DNA of 64,000 bases from Streptomyces mirabilis (GTDB lineage: Bacteria; Actinomycetota; Actinomycetes; Streptomycetales; Streptomycetaceae), in the NCBI RefSeq assembly GCF_039503195.1, contig NZ_JBCJKP010000001.1, forward strand, positions 6,944,001-7,008,000, given 5' to 3'. Shown here one piece after another: positions 24,940 through 33,065 of the stretch. The notes beneath the pieces were generated by a model. The model was given only the letters and a program-made list of their open reading frames with translations. It was not told where the DNA came from and did no database searches. Both the position numbers and the translations under genes were made by a program. Numbering within the stretch: the stretch's first letter is position 1; each line of letters opens with the position of its first letter.

Positions 24940-27014
24940 GCCCTGCTCGAAGTCTGGGCCTGGATCGCCGTGATCACGACCGTGTTGACAATGTCCTGTA
25001 CCAGCGCCCCGCGGGACAGGTCGTTGACGGGCTTGCGCAGGCCCTGCAGGACCGGGCCGACGGCGATCGCGCCGGCCGAGCGCTGTACGGCCTTGTAGGT
25101 GTTGTTGCCGGTGTTCAGGTCGGGGAAGATCAGCACGGACGCCTGCCCGGCGACCTCCGAGTCCGGCAGCTTGGTCGCCGCGACGGTCGGTTCGACCGCG
25201 GCGTCGTACTGGATCGGCCCCTCGATCTTCAGATCGTCGCGGCGCAGCCGTACCAGGTCGGTGGCCTCGCGCACCTTGTCGACGTCGGCGCCCGACCCGG
25301 ACGTCCCCGTCGAGTACGACAGCATGGCGATCCGGGGCTCGACGCCGAACTGTTCGGCCGTGACGGCCGACTGGATGGCGATGTCGCAGAGCTGCTCGGC
25401 GTCCGGGTCGGGGTTCACCGCGCAGTCGCCGTAGACCAGGACCTTGTCGGCGAGGCACATGAAGAAGACGGACGAGACGATCTTGGTGTCCGGCTTGGTC
25501 TTGATGATCTCGAAGGCGGGCCGGATGGTCGCGGCGGTGGAGTGCACGGAGCCGGAGACCATGCCGTCGGCGAGCCCCTCCTGCACCATCAGCGTCCCGA
25601 AGTAGTTCACGTCGGCGACGACGTCGTAGGCCAGCTCGACGGTGACGCCCTTGTGGGCGCGCAGGGCGGCGTACTTCTCGGCGAAGCGTTCGCGCAGCTC
25701 GGAGGTGACCGGGTCGATCAGCTGGCTGTCGCCCAGGTCGATGCCGAGGTCGGCGGCCTTCTTGCGGATCTGGTCGACCGGACCGAGCAGCGTCAGGTCG
25801 CACACGCCCCGGCGCAGCAGCACCTCCGCGGCGTGCAGGACGCGGGCCTCGGTGCCCTCGGGGAGCACGACGCGGCGCTTGTCGGAGCGGGCCTGTTCGA
25901 GGAGCTTGTGCTCGAACATCATCGGGGTGAGGCGGTCGCTGCTCGGCGCGGAGACGCGCCTGAGCAGGTCGCTGGTGTCGACGTACCGCTCGAAGAGGCC
26001 GAGGGCGGTCTCCGCCTTGCGGGGGGTGGCGGCGTTCAACTTCCCCTCCAGGGAGAAGAGTTCGGCCGCGATAGGGAAGGAGTTGCCGGCCACCGAGATC
26101 ACCGGGGTGCCGGGGGCGAGGCGGGCGGCGAGGGTGAGGACCTCGTCGCTGGGCCGCTCGTTCAGGGTCAGGAGCACGCCGGCTATGGGCGGGGTGCCGG
26201 CACTGTGCGCGGCGAGCGAGCCGACGACCAGGTCGGCGCGATCGCCCGGGGTGACCACGAGGCATCCCGGGGTCAGGGCGTTCAGGAAGTTCGGCAGCAT
26301 GGCGCCGCCGAAGACGAAGTCGAGCGCGTCCCGGGCGAGGCCCGCGTCGTCGCCGAGGAGCACCTTGCCGCCGAGGGCGTGGGTGATCTGCGCGACGGTG
26401 GGCGCGGAGAGGGCGGGTTCGTCGGGCAGCACGTAACAGGGGACGGGCAGACGGTGGTCGATCCGCTCGCTGATGTCGGCGCGGTCGGCCGGGGCCACCC
26501 GGTTCACGACCATGGCGAGGACGTCGCAGCCCAGACCGTCGTACGCGCGGTAGGCGTTGCGCGTCTCGGCGCGCACGGACTCGGCGGTCTGCCCGCGTCC
26601 GCCGACCACGGGGATCACGGAGGCGCCGAACTCGTTCGCGAGCCGCGCGTTCAGCGCCAGCTCGTCCGGGAACTGGGTGTCGGCGAAGTCGGTGCCCAGG
26701 ACGAGGACGACGTCGTAGTCACGGGCGACGAGGTGGAAGCGGTCGACGAGGGAGGAGACCAGCTCGTCCGCGCCCTGCTCGGCCTGGAGCGTGGACGCCT
26801 CGTGGTAGTCCATGCCGTACACGCTCGCCGGGTCCTGGGTCAGCCGGTAGCGGGCGCGCAGCAGCTCGAAGAGCCGGTCCGGGCCGTCGTGGACGAGTGG
26901 ACGGAAGACGCCCACCCGGTCGACCTGGCGAGTCAGGAGCTCCATGACCCCCAGCTCGACGACCTGGCGGCCGTCGCCGCGGTCGATCCCGGTCACGTAG
27001 ACGCTGCGGGTCAC
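24936..27014 (-). CDS. pta: phosphate acetyltransferase, long (E. coli) type
   Basis: A 692-residue phosphotransacetylase that converts acetyl-CoA and phosphate to acetyl phosphate and CoA. GTG 27014 (VTRSVYVTGIDRGDGRQVVELG) is preceded by GGAGAG. The N-terminal third is a BioD-like domain whose phosphate loop is degenerate (GIDRGDGRQ rather than GKS/T), as in other long Pta proteins. A DRTGG domain follows (about 215-325: GDRADLVVGSLAAHSAGTPP), then the catalytic PTA_PTB domain (about 370-690: RRVVLPEGTEARVLHAAEVLLRRG and SYSTGTSGSGADVDKVREAT). It is divergent from pfkA and coupled to ackA. Confidence 0.95.
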   Translation of the reverse strand: MTRSVYVTGIDRGDGRQVVELGVMELLTRQVDRVGVFRPLVHDGPDRLFELLRARYRLTQDPASVYGMDYHEASTLQAEQGADELVSSLVDRFHLVARDYDVVLVLGTDFADTQFPDELALNARLANEFGASVIPVVGGRGQTAESVRAETRNAYRAYDGLGCDVLAMVVNRVAPADRADISERIDHRLPVPCYVLPDEPALSAPTVAQITHALGGKVLLGDDAGLARDALDFVFGGAMLPNFLNALTPGCLVVTPGDRADLVVGSLAAHSAGTPPIAGVLLTLNERPSDEVLTLAARLAPGTPVISVAGNSFPIAAELFSLEGKLNAATPRKAETALGLFERYVDTSDLLRRVSAPSSDRLTPMMFEHKLLEQARSDKRRVVLPEGTEARVLHAAEVLLRRGVCDLTLLGPVDQIRKKAADLGIDLGDSQLIDPVTSELRERFAEKYAALRAHKGVTVELAYDVVADVNYFGTLMVQEGLADGMVSGSVHSTAATIRPAFEIIKTKPDTKIVSSVFFMCLADKVLVYGDCAVNPDPDAEQLCDIAIQSAVTAEQFGVEPRIAMLSYSTGTSGSGADVDKVREATDLVRLRRDDLKIEGPIQYDAAVEPTVAATKLPDSEVAGQASVLIFPDLNTGNNTYKAVQRSAGAIAVGPVLQGLRKPVNDLSRGALVQDIVNTVVITAIQAQTSSRA

Positions 27015-27091
27015 GCGTGCTCTCCATCCGTTGCGGCGCTGGGTGGTTTCGGGGCTCGGGAAAATGGCCCACTGGGGTGAGCGGAACCCTC

Positions 27092-27143
27092 TTGACAATA
27101 CCTCTGAGGGTAGATAGGGCGCCCGCCAGGACAAACGTCCTGG
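27092..27143 (+). promoter_or_regulatory. divergent pta / pfkA promoter region with inverted repeat
   Basis: TTGACA (27092-27097) followed by TAGATAGG (27111-27118) could be a pfkA promoter, though the spacing is short. Downstream, CCAGGAC (27126-27132), AAAC, and GTCCTGG (27137-27143) form a perfect 7-bp dyad that could be an operator or a 5' hairpin in the pfkA leader. These are the only features I can point to in the 218-bp gap. Confidence 0.4.
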
Positions 27144-27232
27144 TGGGAAGGAGGGAATCGTCGGTGGCCTTCGGCTCATGAAACAATCGGACCGGCTCAC
27201 ACGTACCAGCAGCGAGCAGGAGACACAGCACG

Positions 27233-28258
27233 ATGCGTATCGGAGTTCTCACCGCAGGCGGCGACTGCCCGGGCCTGAACGCCGTGATCCGGTCGGTCGT
27301 GCACCGAGCGGTCACCAATTTCGGGGACGAGGTCATCGGCTTCGAGGACGGCTACGCGGGCTTGCTCGACGGCCGCTACCGCACCCTCGACCTCAACGCG
27401 GTCAGCGGCATCCTCGCCCGTGGCGGCACGATTCTCGGCTCCTCGCGACTGCAGCGCGACCGGCTCCGCGAGGCCTGCGAGAACGCGCAGGACATGGCCC
27501 GCGAGTTCGGCATCGACGTGCTGATCCCGATCGGCGGCGAGGGCACGCTGACGGCCGCCCGGATGCTGTCGGACGCGGGGCTGCCGGTGGTCGGTGTCCC
27601 CAAGACGATCGACAACGACATCTCGTCGACCGACCGGACCTTCGGCTTCGACACGGCGGTGGGGGTGGCCACGGAGGCCATGGACCGTCTGAAGACCACC
27701 GCCGAGTCCCACCAGCGTGTGATGGTCGTCGAGGTCATGGGGCGGCACGCGGGCTGGATCGCCCTGGAGTCCGGCATGGCGGCCGGCGCCCACGGCATCT
27801 GTCTGCCCGAGCGCCCCTTCGACCCGTCCCACGTGATGGCGATGGTCGAGGAGCGTTTCGCCCGCGGCAAGAAGTTCGCGGTCATCTGCGTCGCCGAGGG
27901 CGCCCACCCCGTCGAGGGCACCATGGACTACGGCCACGGTGCCATCGACCAGTTCGGCCACGAGCGCTTCCAGGGCATCGGTACGGCGCTGGCGTACGAG
28001 CTGGAGCGGCGCCTCGGCAAGGAGGCCAAGCCGGTCATCCTCGGCCATGTGCAGCGGGGCGGCACCCCGACCGCGTACGACCGGGTGCTCGCCACGCGGT
28101 TCGGCTGGCACGCGGTGGAGGCGGCGCACCGGGGTGACTTCGGCCGGATGACGGCGCTGCGGGGGACGGACGTGCTGATGGTGCCGCTGGCGGAGGCGGT
28201 CACGGAGCTGAAGACGGTGCCGAAGGACCGGATGGACGAGGCGGAGTCGGTCTTCTAG
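27233..28258 (+). CDS. pfkA: 6-phosphofructokinase
   Basis: A 341-residue phosphofructokinase that phosphorylates fructose 6-phosphate to fructose 1,6-bisphosphate. The start MRIGVLTAGGDCPGLNAVIRSVV is typical. The phosphate-donor site is IGGEGTLTAARML. It keeps Gly after the acidic residue, which favours ATP over pyrophosphate, with Glu in place of the usual Asp, as in the actinobacterial group-III enzymes. The catalytic motif PKTIDNDISSTDRTFGFDTAV and the substrate motif EVMGRHAGWIALESG are intact, as is HVQRGGTPTAYDR. It is divergent from pta-ackA, placing entry and exit points of glycolysis side by side. Confidence 0.95.
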   Translation: MRIGVLTAGGDCPGLNAVIRSVVHRAVTNFGDEVIGFEDGYAGLLDGRYRTLDLNAVSGILARGGTILGSSRLQRDRLREACENAQDMAREFGIDVLIPIGGEGTLTAARMLSDAGLPVVGVPKTIDNDISSTDRTFGFDTAVGVATEAMDRLKTTAESHQRVMVVEVMGRHAGWIALESGMAAGAHGICLPERPFDPSHVMAMVEERFARGKKFAVICVAEGAHPVEGTMDYGHGAIDQFGHERFQGIGTALAYELERRLGKEAKPVILGHVQRGGTPTAYDRVLATRFGWHAVEAAHRGDFGRMTALRGTDVLMVPLAEAVTELKTVPKDRMDEAESVF

Positions 28259-28310
28259 GTCGTACGGCCGGGTCGTACGGCCTGGTCGTCGTACGGCCTG
28301 GGGTCGCACG
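28258..28310. repeat. short GTCGTACGGCC repeats after pfkA
   Basis: GGTCGTACGGCCGG, GGTCGTACGGCCTGG and CGTCGTACGGCCTGGGG follow one another between the converging pfkA and HTH genes, with a fourth, degenerate GGTCGCACGGGC. This looks like local slippage or a protein-binding array; no terminator stem is obvious. Confidence 0.5.
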
Positions 28311-28328
28311 GGCTCGGTTCGAGCGGAC

Positions 28329-29108
28329 TCAGTACGTGGTTCTCTGGACCATCGCCCAGAAGTGATCGACGATCCGGTCGAGGAAGTCTCGGCCGGAGTC
28401 GTCGGCGTCGGCGGCGGCCGATCCGCCGCTCCAGCTGAGCGTGGCCACCATCTGCCCCTGGTACTCCGAGTGCATCGCCTGGAGGACGTCCTCCAGGAGG
28501 CGCCGGTCCAGCGGGATCATCTTCCCGACCGGACGGACGTACGCCTGCCAGCGCGTGGTCACCGCGCTGCGCAAGAGCTCGGCCAGCTTGTCGTCGCGTC
28601 CCGTGACGGTGATGAAGTCCCGCAGCGACAGTTCGAGGGTGTCGGCGAGGACGACCGACTGCCGGTCGTTGCCGCGCCACTCGTCGGCCTCCTCCATCCG
28701 CTGGTAGGCGAGGAGTTCAAGGCCGACGGTACGGGCGACGTCCTCCTGGGCCAGCCCGCGTGACACGCGGTGCTCACGCAACGTCCTTGGCGCGCCGATG
28801 AGTTCACCCGGCGAACACCACAACACGCTCGCGAGCGCGGTGAGTTCGGGCCCGCTGGGGGTGGTCGTCCCTCTCTCCCAGGCCAGGACGAGGTCGGGGG
28901 TGACGTACGGCAGCCCGTACGAGGCTCTCATCCCGTACGCGACGTGCTCCGGGCCCATGCCGAGGGCGGCCCGCAGCCTGCGGGCGGCCGGAGCGTTGAA
29001 GGGCGGGGTGGGCTGATGGGCCTGCGGTCGCTGCACGCGCACAAAGTATGGGGCCGGGGCGGCGGTGACTACGGTCTGTTCGGCCACAATCACGGATCGT
29101 ACGAACAT
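28329..29108 (-). CDS. XRE-like regulator with two helix-turn-helix units
   Basis: A 259-residue protein. The N-terminus could be ATG 29108 (MFVRSVIVAEQTVV) or GTG 29087 (VAEQTVVTAAPAPYF); neither has a clear ribosome-binding site. Two HTH-like units follow each other. The first is NAPAARRLRAALGMGPEHVAYGMRASYGLPYVTPDLVLAWERGTTTPSGPELTALASVL. The second is RTLREHRVSRGLAQEDVARTVGLELLAYQRMEEADEWRGNDRQSVVLADTLEL. The C-terminal 100 residues are helical and of unknown role (VTTRWQAYVRPVGKMIPLDRRLLEDVLQAMHSEYQGQ). It is divergent from the GNAT gene, so that is a possible target. Confidence 0.8.
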   Translation of the reverse strand: MFVRSVIVAEQTVVTAAPAPYFVRVQRPQAHQPTPPFNAPAARRLRAALGMGPEHVAYGMRASYGLPYVTPDLVLAWERGTTTPSGPELTALASVLWCSPGELIGAPRTLREHRVSRGLAQEDVARTVGLELLAYQRMEEADEWRGNDRQSVVLADTLELSLRDFITVTGRDDKLAELLRSAVTTRWQAYVRPVGKMIPLDRRLLEDVLQAMHSEYQGQMVATLSWSGGSAAADADDSGRDFLDRIVDHFWAMVQRTTY

Positions 29109-29179
29109 ACGGCTCTGCCCTCACCGCCCCTTCTCGTCCGAACCTCCCAGGGGTTCGGGGCCGGGGATGTGGCCTGCGG

Positions 29180-29224
29180 GCGGGTGGTGGCTGGTCGCGC
29201 GGTTCCCCGTGCCCCTGAGGGTGC
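29180..29224 (+). repeat. dispersed intergenic repeat copy upstream of the GNAT gene
   Basis: The core GGTGGCTGGTCGCGCGGTTCCCCG followed by TGCCCCTGAGGGTGCG (about 29184-29223) is another copy of the repeat seen at 3.8, 5.6, 16.6, 39.8 and 57.7 kb. It is unusual in lying between divergent genes, 40 bp before a start codon, rather than behind gene ends. A small dyad TCACC-TAG-GGTGA (29247-29259) follows next to the ribosome-binding site. Confidence 0.7.
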
Positions 29225-29263
29225 GTCGAAAAATCGTTTGATTCGGTCACCTAGGGTGAGGGC

Positions 29264-29740
29264 ATGACGACCGCACCGCGCCTCGAGCAGATCACCCCTG
29301 GCAATTTCGACACCGCGATCGGACTGAAGGTCCGCCCCGATCAGGAGCACCTGGTCGCGCCCGTCGTGAAGTCGCTGGCCGAGGCCTATGTGTATCCGGG
29401 TGTCGCCTGGCCCCGCCTCATCGTGGACGGGGAGCGGACCGTCGGGTTTTTGATGGCCTTCTTCGACATCAACTGGGACGGAGGCGAGACGGGCACCGAC
29501 CTCCGCTCCGGGCTGTGGCGTCTGAACATCGCGGCCGCGGAACAGGGCAGGGGGTACGGCCGCTTCGCGGTCGAGGCCGTGGCCGCCGAGATCAGGCGCC
29601 GCGGCGGCACCCGTCTCACGGTCACCTGGCATCCCGGCGAGACCGGCCCGGAAGGCTTCTATCTCGGGCTGGGATTCAAGCTGACCGGAGAGACGAGCGG
29701 GGGGCAGACGGTGGGGGTGCTGGAGTGGGAGGAGGAGTAG
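29264..29740 (+). CDS. GNAT-family N-acetyltransferase (SpeG-like)
   Basis: A 158-residue acetyltransferase, MTTAPRLEQITPGNFDTAIGLKVRPDQEHLVAPVVKSLAEAY. The acetyl-CoA-binding motif A is LNIAAAEQGRGYGRFAVEAVAAEIRRRGG, and motif B is FYLGLGFKLTGETSGG. The N-terminal pattern VRPDQEHLVAPVVKSLAEAYVYPGVAWPRLIVDGERTVGFLMAF resembles diamine or spermidine acetyltransferases, which would acetylate polyamines. The true substrate is not determinable from sequence alone. Confidence 0.85.
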   Translation: MTTAPRLEQITPGNFDTAIGLKVRPDQEHLVAPVVKSLAEAYVYPGVAWPRLIVDGERTVGFLMAFFDINWDGGETGTDLRSGLWRLNIAAAEQGRGYGRFAVEAVAAEIRRRGGTRLTVTWHPGETGPEGFYLGLGFKLTGETSGGQTVGVLEWEEE

Positions 29741-29781
29741 GCCTCGGCCTTGGCCTCGGCGGGTAGGGGCAGGCCCGGCCC

Positions 29782-30627
29782 TCACCCCTTGACCGCGCCG
29801 CCCAACGCGAACCCCCCGCCCAATCGCCTGGCCACCAGTACGTACAGCAGGATCACCGGCGTCGAGTAGATGACCGAGAACGCGGCCAGTTGTCCGTAGA
29901 CCACCGTTCCCCGGTTTCCGAAGAAGTCGTTGATGCTCACGGACGCCGGCATCTGGTCCGGTGTCAGCAGGAGCATGAACGGGACGAAGAAGTTCCCCCA
30001 CATCATCACGAACGAGAAGACCGTCACCACCGCCACCCCCGGCCCCATCAGCGGCAGCACGATCCGTACCAGGGACTGGAGCGACGACGCCCCGTCCGTC
30101 CACGCCGCCTCCTCCAGCTCCTTCGGCACGCCGTCCATGAAGTTCTTCATCAGCCAGATGGCGAAGGGGAGTTGGGACGCGGCGAAGAAGAAGATCGTGC
30201 CCTGCACGGTGTCGATGAGGTTCACCCGTACGAACAACGCGTACACCGGGACCATGATCGCCGTGATCGGCAGGCACGTCGCGAAGAGGATCGTCAGGAG
30301 GAAGGGACGGTTCAGTCGCGAGCGGAACCGCGACAGCGGATACGCGGCCAGCGCCGCGCACACCACCGTGAGCAGTGTCCCGCCTCCGCACAGGATCAGG
30401 CTGTTGAGCAGCGGTGTGTAGGTGATGTCCGGTTTCAGGACCGCGTCGAAGTTGTCCAGCGTGAGACCGTCCGGGACCTGCACCCTGAGGCCCGCGTGCG
30501 GGTCGAGGGCGGACAGGACCACCCAGGCGAGCGGGAGGGCGAAGGCGGCCGCCACCACCAGCAGGCCCGCGTCGGCGGCCAGCCGGCGGCCGGTGCGGCG
30601 GGACCTCGGTGTCGTACGGACCGGCAT
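29782..30627 (-). CDS. carbohydrate ABC transporter permease (MalG type)
   Basis: A 281-residue inner-membrane permease with six helices, MPVRTTPRSRRTGRRLAADAGLLVVAAAFALPLAWVVLSALDPHAG. The EAA loop that contacts the ATPase is ELEEAAWTDGASSLQSLVRIVLPLMGPGVAVV. It is the last gene of a three-gene operon and starts 1 bp after the stop of the partner permease (TGA-G-ATG). Streptomyces carbohydrate importers usually share one MsiK ATPase encoded elsewhere, and none is encoded here. Confidence 0.92.
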   Translation of the reverse strand: MPVRTTPRSRRTGRRLAADAGLLVVAAAFALPLAWVVLSALDPHAGLRVQVPDGLTLDNFDAVLKPDITYTPLLNSLILCGGGTLLTVVCAALAAYPLSRFRSRLNRPFLLTILFATCLPITAIMVPVYALFVRVNLIDTVQGTIFFFAASQLPFAIWLMKNFMDGVPKELEEAAWTDGASSLQSLVRIVLPLMGPGVAVVTVFSFVMMWGNFFVPFMLLLTPDQMPASVSINDFFGNRGTVVYGQLAAFSVIYSTPVILLYVLVARRLGGGFALGGAVKG

Positions 30628-30628
30628 C

Positions 30629-31492
30629 TCAGACCTCCGTCCGCAGCAGCCGCATGTACACCAGCGAGAACAGCGAGCCGACCACCAGCAGGAGCAGCGC
30701 CACCGCGGTGCCGTATCCGATCATGCTCTTTTGGAAGGCCTGCTCGTACATGAAGAGCGGCAGCGTCTGGCTCCTGTTCCCCGGGCCGCCCCTCGTCATC
30801 ACCCAGATCAGCCCGAACACCGACAGCGTCTGAAGGGTGTTGAGCATCAGGTTCGTGCCGATCGAGCGGCGGATCATCGGCAGCGTGATGTGCCACATGC
30901 GGCGCCAGCCACCCGCCCCGTCCACCTCCGCCGCCTCGGTGATCTCCTTCGGTATCTCGTTCAGGGCCGCCGAGTACACCAGCATGGAGAAGGCCGTCCC
31001 CCGCCAGACGTTCGCGAACGACACCGCCAGGATCGGCAGCGTGAACAGCCAGTTCTGGGTGGGCAGGTGGAGCCAGTCCAGGATCGCGTTCAGCGTGCCT
31101 TCCCGTCGGAAGAACGCGTACAGCAGGAACCCCGCCACCACCTCCGGCAGCACCCACGCCGTGACCACGATCCCGCCCACGACCGTCCGCACCGGCTTCG
31201 ACGCCCGCTGCATCAGCGAAGCCAGCGCCAGGCCCAGCGTGTTCTGGCCGACCAGTGACGACAGGACCGTGAACACCAGCGTCAGCCAGACCGCGTTCAG
31301 GAACGCGTCGTCCCTGAACGCCGCCCGGAAGTTCTCGAAGCCGACGAAGGACGAGTGCGCCTGGCCGGTGAGCTGGAGGTCGGTGAAGGCGATGTACGCG
31401 CAGTACGCGATCGGGCCCGCCAGGAAGAGGAGCAGGAGGGCGACGGCGGGGGTGAGGGGGAGGGCGCGGGTCAGGCTGCGGCGCAGCCTCAC
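30629..31492 (-). CDS. carbohydrate ABC transporter permease (MalF type)
   Basis: A 287-residue permease with six helices, starting at GTG 31492 (MRLRRSLTRALPLTPAVALLLLFLAGPIAYCAYIAFTDLQLTGQ). The start overlaps the binding-protein stop by 4 bp. The EAA loop is EITEAAEVDGAGGWRRMWHITLPMIRRSIGTNLMLN. It pairs with the downstream MalG-type permease to form the transmembrane channel. Substrate specificity lies with the binding protein and is not visible here. Confidence 0.92.
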   Translation of the reverse strand: MRLRRSLTRALPLTPAVALLLLFLAGPIAYCAYIAFTDLQLTGQAHSSFVGFENFRAAFRDDAFLNAVWLTLVFTVLSSLVGQNTLGLALASLMQRASKPVRTVVGGIVVTAWVLPEVVAGFLLYAFFRREGTLNAILDWLHLPTQNWLFTLPILAVSFANVWRGTAFSMLVYSAALNEIPKEITEAAEVDGAGGWRRMWHITLPMIRRSIGTNLMLNTLQTLSVFGLIWVMTRGGPGNRSQTLPLFMYEQAFQKSMIGYGTAVALLLLVVGSLFSLVYMRLLRTEV

Positions 31493-32853
31493 TTCCTGAT
31501 CACCTGGTTGTCGGTGGCCGTCTTCAGTTCCTCGTCGTACCCGCTCGCCGCCTTGTCGACCGAGCTGTCACCCGTCGTCACGCCCTCCATGGCCTCCTGG
31601 ATGGCCGTCGAGACCTTGGGATAGGCCGGGTACGCGGGGCGGTAGTGCGTGCTCGCGACCAGGTCCGTGAAGAACTTGATGCCGGGCTGCGCCTTCACGT
31701 ACCCGGGGTCGGAGGCCACGTCCTTGCGCACCGCGATGCCGGAGTTGGCGATGTACCACTTCTGCGCGTTCGCCCTGGTCTGCATCGTCTCGATGAACTT
31801 GAAGGCGAGATCCGGGTTGGACGCCTTGGCGGGGATCGACCAGGTCCAGCCGCCGGACATGCTCACCTTGCCGGGAGCCTGGCCGGTCTGCGTCGGCATG
31901 TACGCGAGGCCGAGTTTCTGCGACCACTCGGGCCACTCGTGCCCCGCGCCCTTCAGCCAGTCCTGCGGCAGCCAGCTGCCGTCCAGGTTGATGCCGAGCT
32001 TGCCCTTGGGCATCAGTTCGCCGCGGACGTTCGTGGGGAAGTTCGGGTCCAGGGCGTCCGAGACATCGGGGCCCAGCTTCTCCTTGTAGACCGTGTGCAC
32101 GAAGGTGAGCGCGTCCTTGAAGGCCTGACTGCCCGCGATCCACTTCTTCGACGCCGTGTCGTACAGAGGGTCCGACGTACCGTCGCCCGTCCCGTACAGC
32201 AGCATCTCGAAGCCCTGCATGGTGGCCGCCTCGCCCGCCGGCTTGCCCGTGTAGACGTTCAGCGGGGTGACGCCGGGGACCTTCGCCTTGATGGTGCGTG
32301 CGGCGGCCAGCACCTCGTCCCACGTCTTCGGCTGCCAGTCCGCGGGCAGGCCCGCCTTCTTGAAGATGCCCTTGTCGAACCAGAGGCCCCGGGTGTCCGT
32401 GCCGTCCGGGACGCCGTACGTCTTCCCGTCCTGCGCCTTCGCGGCCGACTGTGCCGTGTCGACGAACTGGTTCCAGTCGGGCCACTTGTCGAGGTAGGGG
32501 TCCAGGGGCTTCAAGTACCCGCTCGTGATGTCCGAGTTGATGAGGAAGGTGTCCTCGTAGACCAGGTCGGGGGCCGTCTTGGGGGATCTCAGCATCTGCT
32601 GGAGCTTGGTGTAGTACTCGGAGTCCGGGGCCTTGATCGGGACGAGTTCGACCTTCTTGCCGGGGTTGGCCTTCTCGAACTCCTTCTTCATCTCCCCCAA
32701 GTAGGTGTCCATGACGCGGATCGAGTTGTCCGTGGACTGCTTGAAGGAGACCTTCACGGTGTCCGGATCGCTTCCGGAGCCCGATCCGCAGGCGCTGAGC
32801 GCGGTCGCGGTGAGCAGAGTGGCGAGGAGCAGCGGGGCGGCGGTGGGGCGCAC
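31489..32853 (-). CDS. extracellular sugar-binding lipoprotein of an ABC importer
   Basis: A 454-residue solute-binding protein. Two in-frame GTGs exist. AGGAGG at 32862-32867 is 2 nt before GTG 32859 but 8 nt before GTG 32853, so I chose the latter (MRPTAAPLLLATLLTATALSACGSGSGS). The signal peptide ends in the lipobox LSAC, so the Cys is lipidated and the mature protein is membrane-tethered. The family 1 binding-protein fold is seen in VKVSFKQSTDNSIRVMDTYLGEMKKEFEKANPGKKVELVPI and in GVPDGTDTRGLWFDKGIFKKAGLPADWQPKTWDEVLAAARTIK. It is the first gene of the operon and is preceded by a palindrome at 32918-32933. The sugar is unknown. Confidence 0.92.
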   Translation of the reverse strand: MRPTAAPLLLATLLTATALSACGSGSGSDPDTVKVSFKQSTDNSIRVMDTYLGEMKKEFEKANPGKKVELVPIKAPDSEYYTKLQQMLRSPKTAPDLVYEDTFLINSDITSGYLKPLDPYLDKWPDWNQFVDTAQSAAKAQDGKTYGVPDGTDTRGLWFDKGIFKKAGLPADWQPKTWDEVLAAARTIKAKVPGVTPLNVYTGKPAGEAATMQGFEMLLYGTGDGTSDPLYDTASKKWIAGSQAFKDALTFVHTVYKEKLGPDVSDALDPNFPTNVRGELMPKGKLGINLDGSWLPQDWLKGAGHEWPEWSQKLGLAYMPTQTGQAPGKVSMSGGWTWSIPAKASNPDLAFKFIETMQTRANAQKWYIANSGIAVRKDVASDPGYVKAQPGIKFFTDLVASTHYRPAYPAYPKVSTAIQEAMEGVTTGDSSVDKAASGYDEELKTATDNQVIRK

Positions 32854-32917
32854 GGGCACGACCTCCTACTGGCCGACGTCATTGGTGGCCGAGTTGTCTG
32901 CCCGGTGAACGTAAGAG

Positions 32918-32933
32918 CGTGGACTAGTCCACG
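32918..32933 (-). promoter_or_regulatory. 16-bp palindrome upstream of the sugar importer
   Basis: CGTGGACTAGTCCACG is a perfect palindrome about 65 bp upstream of the binding-protein start. The core TGGACTAGTCCA resembles the TGGTCTAGACCA sites of GntR-family regulators such as DasR, differing in the central bases. A GntR- or LacI-type repressor encoded elsewhere is likely. Confidence 0.65.
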
Positions 32934-32992
32934 TCAATGACCTTGCAGCGGCTCGTGACCTTGCGGTGGCCCAGGGAGGGCGGCGGGCGTGA

Positions 32993-33045
32993 GATGTCCC
33001 AGTGGGACATGAGTCTCACCGGGTCTCATGTCCCACTGGGACATC
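32993..33045 (+). promoter_or_regulatory. paired palindromic operators of the TetR / SDR / ADH operon
   Basis: ATGTCCCAGTGGGACAT (32994-33010) and ATGTCCCACTGGGACAT (33028-33044) are each palindromic around one central base. Together, with flanking bases, the 21-bp arms 32993-33013 and 33025-33045 are exact reverse complements separated by 11 bp. The second ends 20 bp before the TetR ATG at 33066. This is a strong case for TetR autoregulation. Confidence 0.85.
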
Positions 33046-33065
33046 TGTGGAGTACGGTCGGGGAC

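Noticed and set aside
23686..26265. Single 859-residue frame spanning ackA and part of pta
   Set aside because: The upstream part is an out-of-frame reading of pta; ackA begins at ATG 24939, where it overlaps the pta stop by 4 bp.
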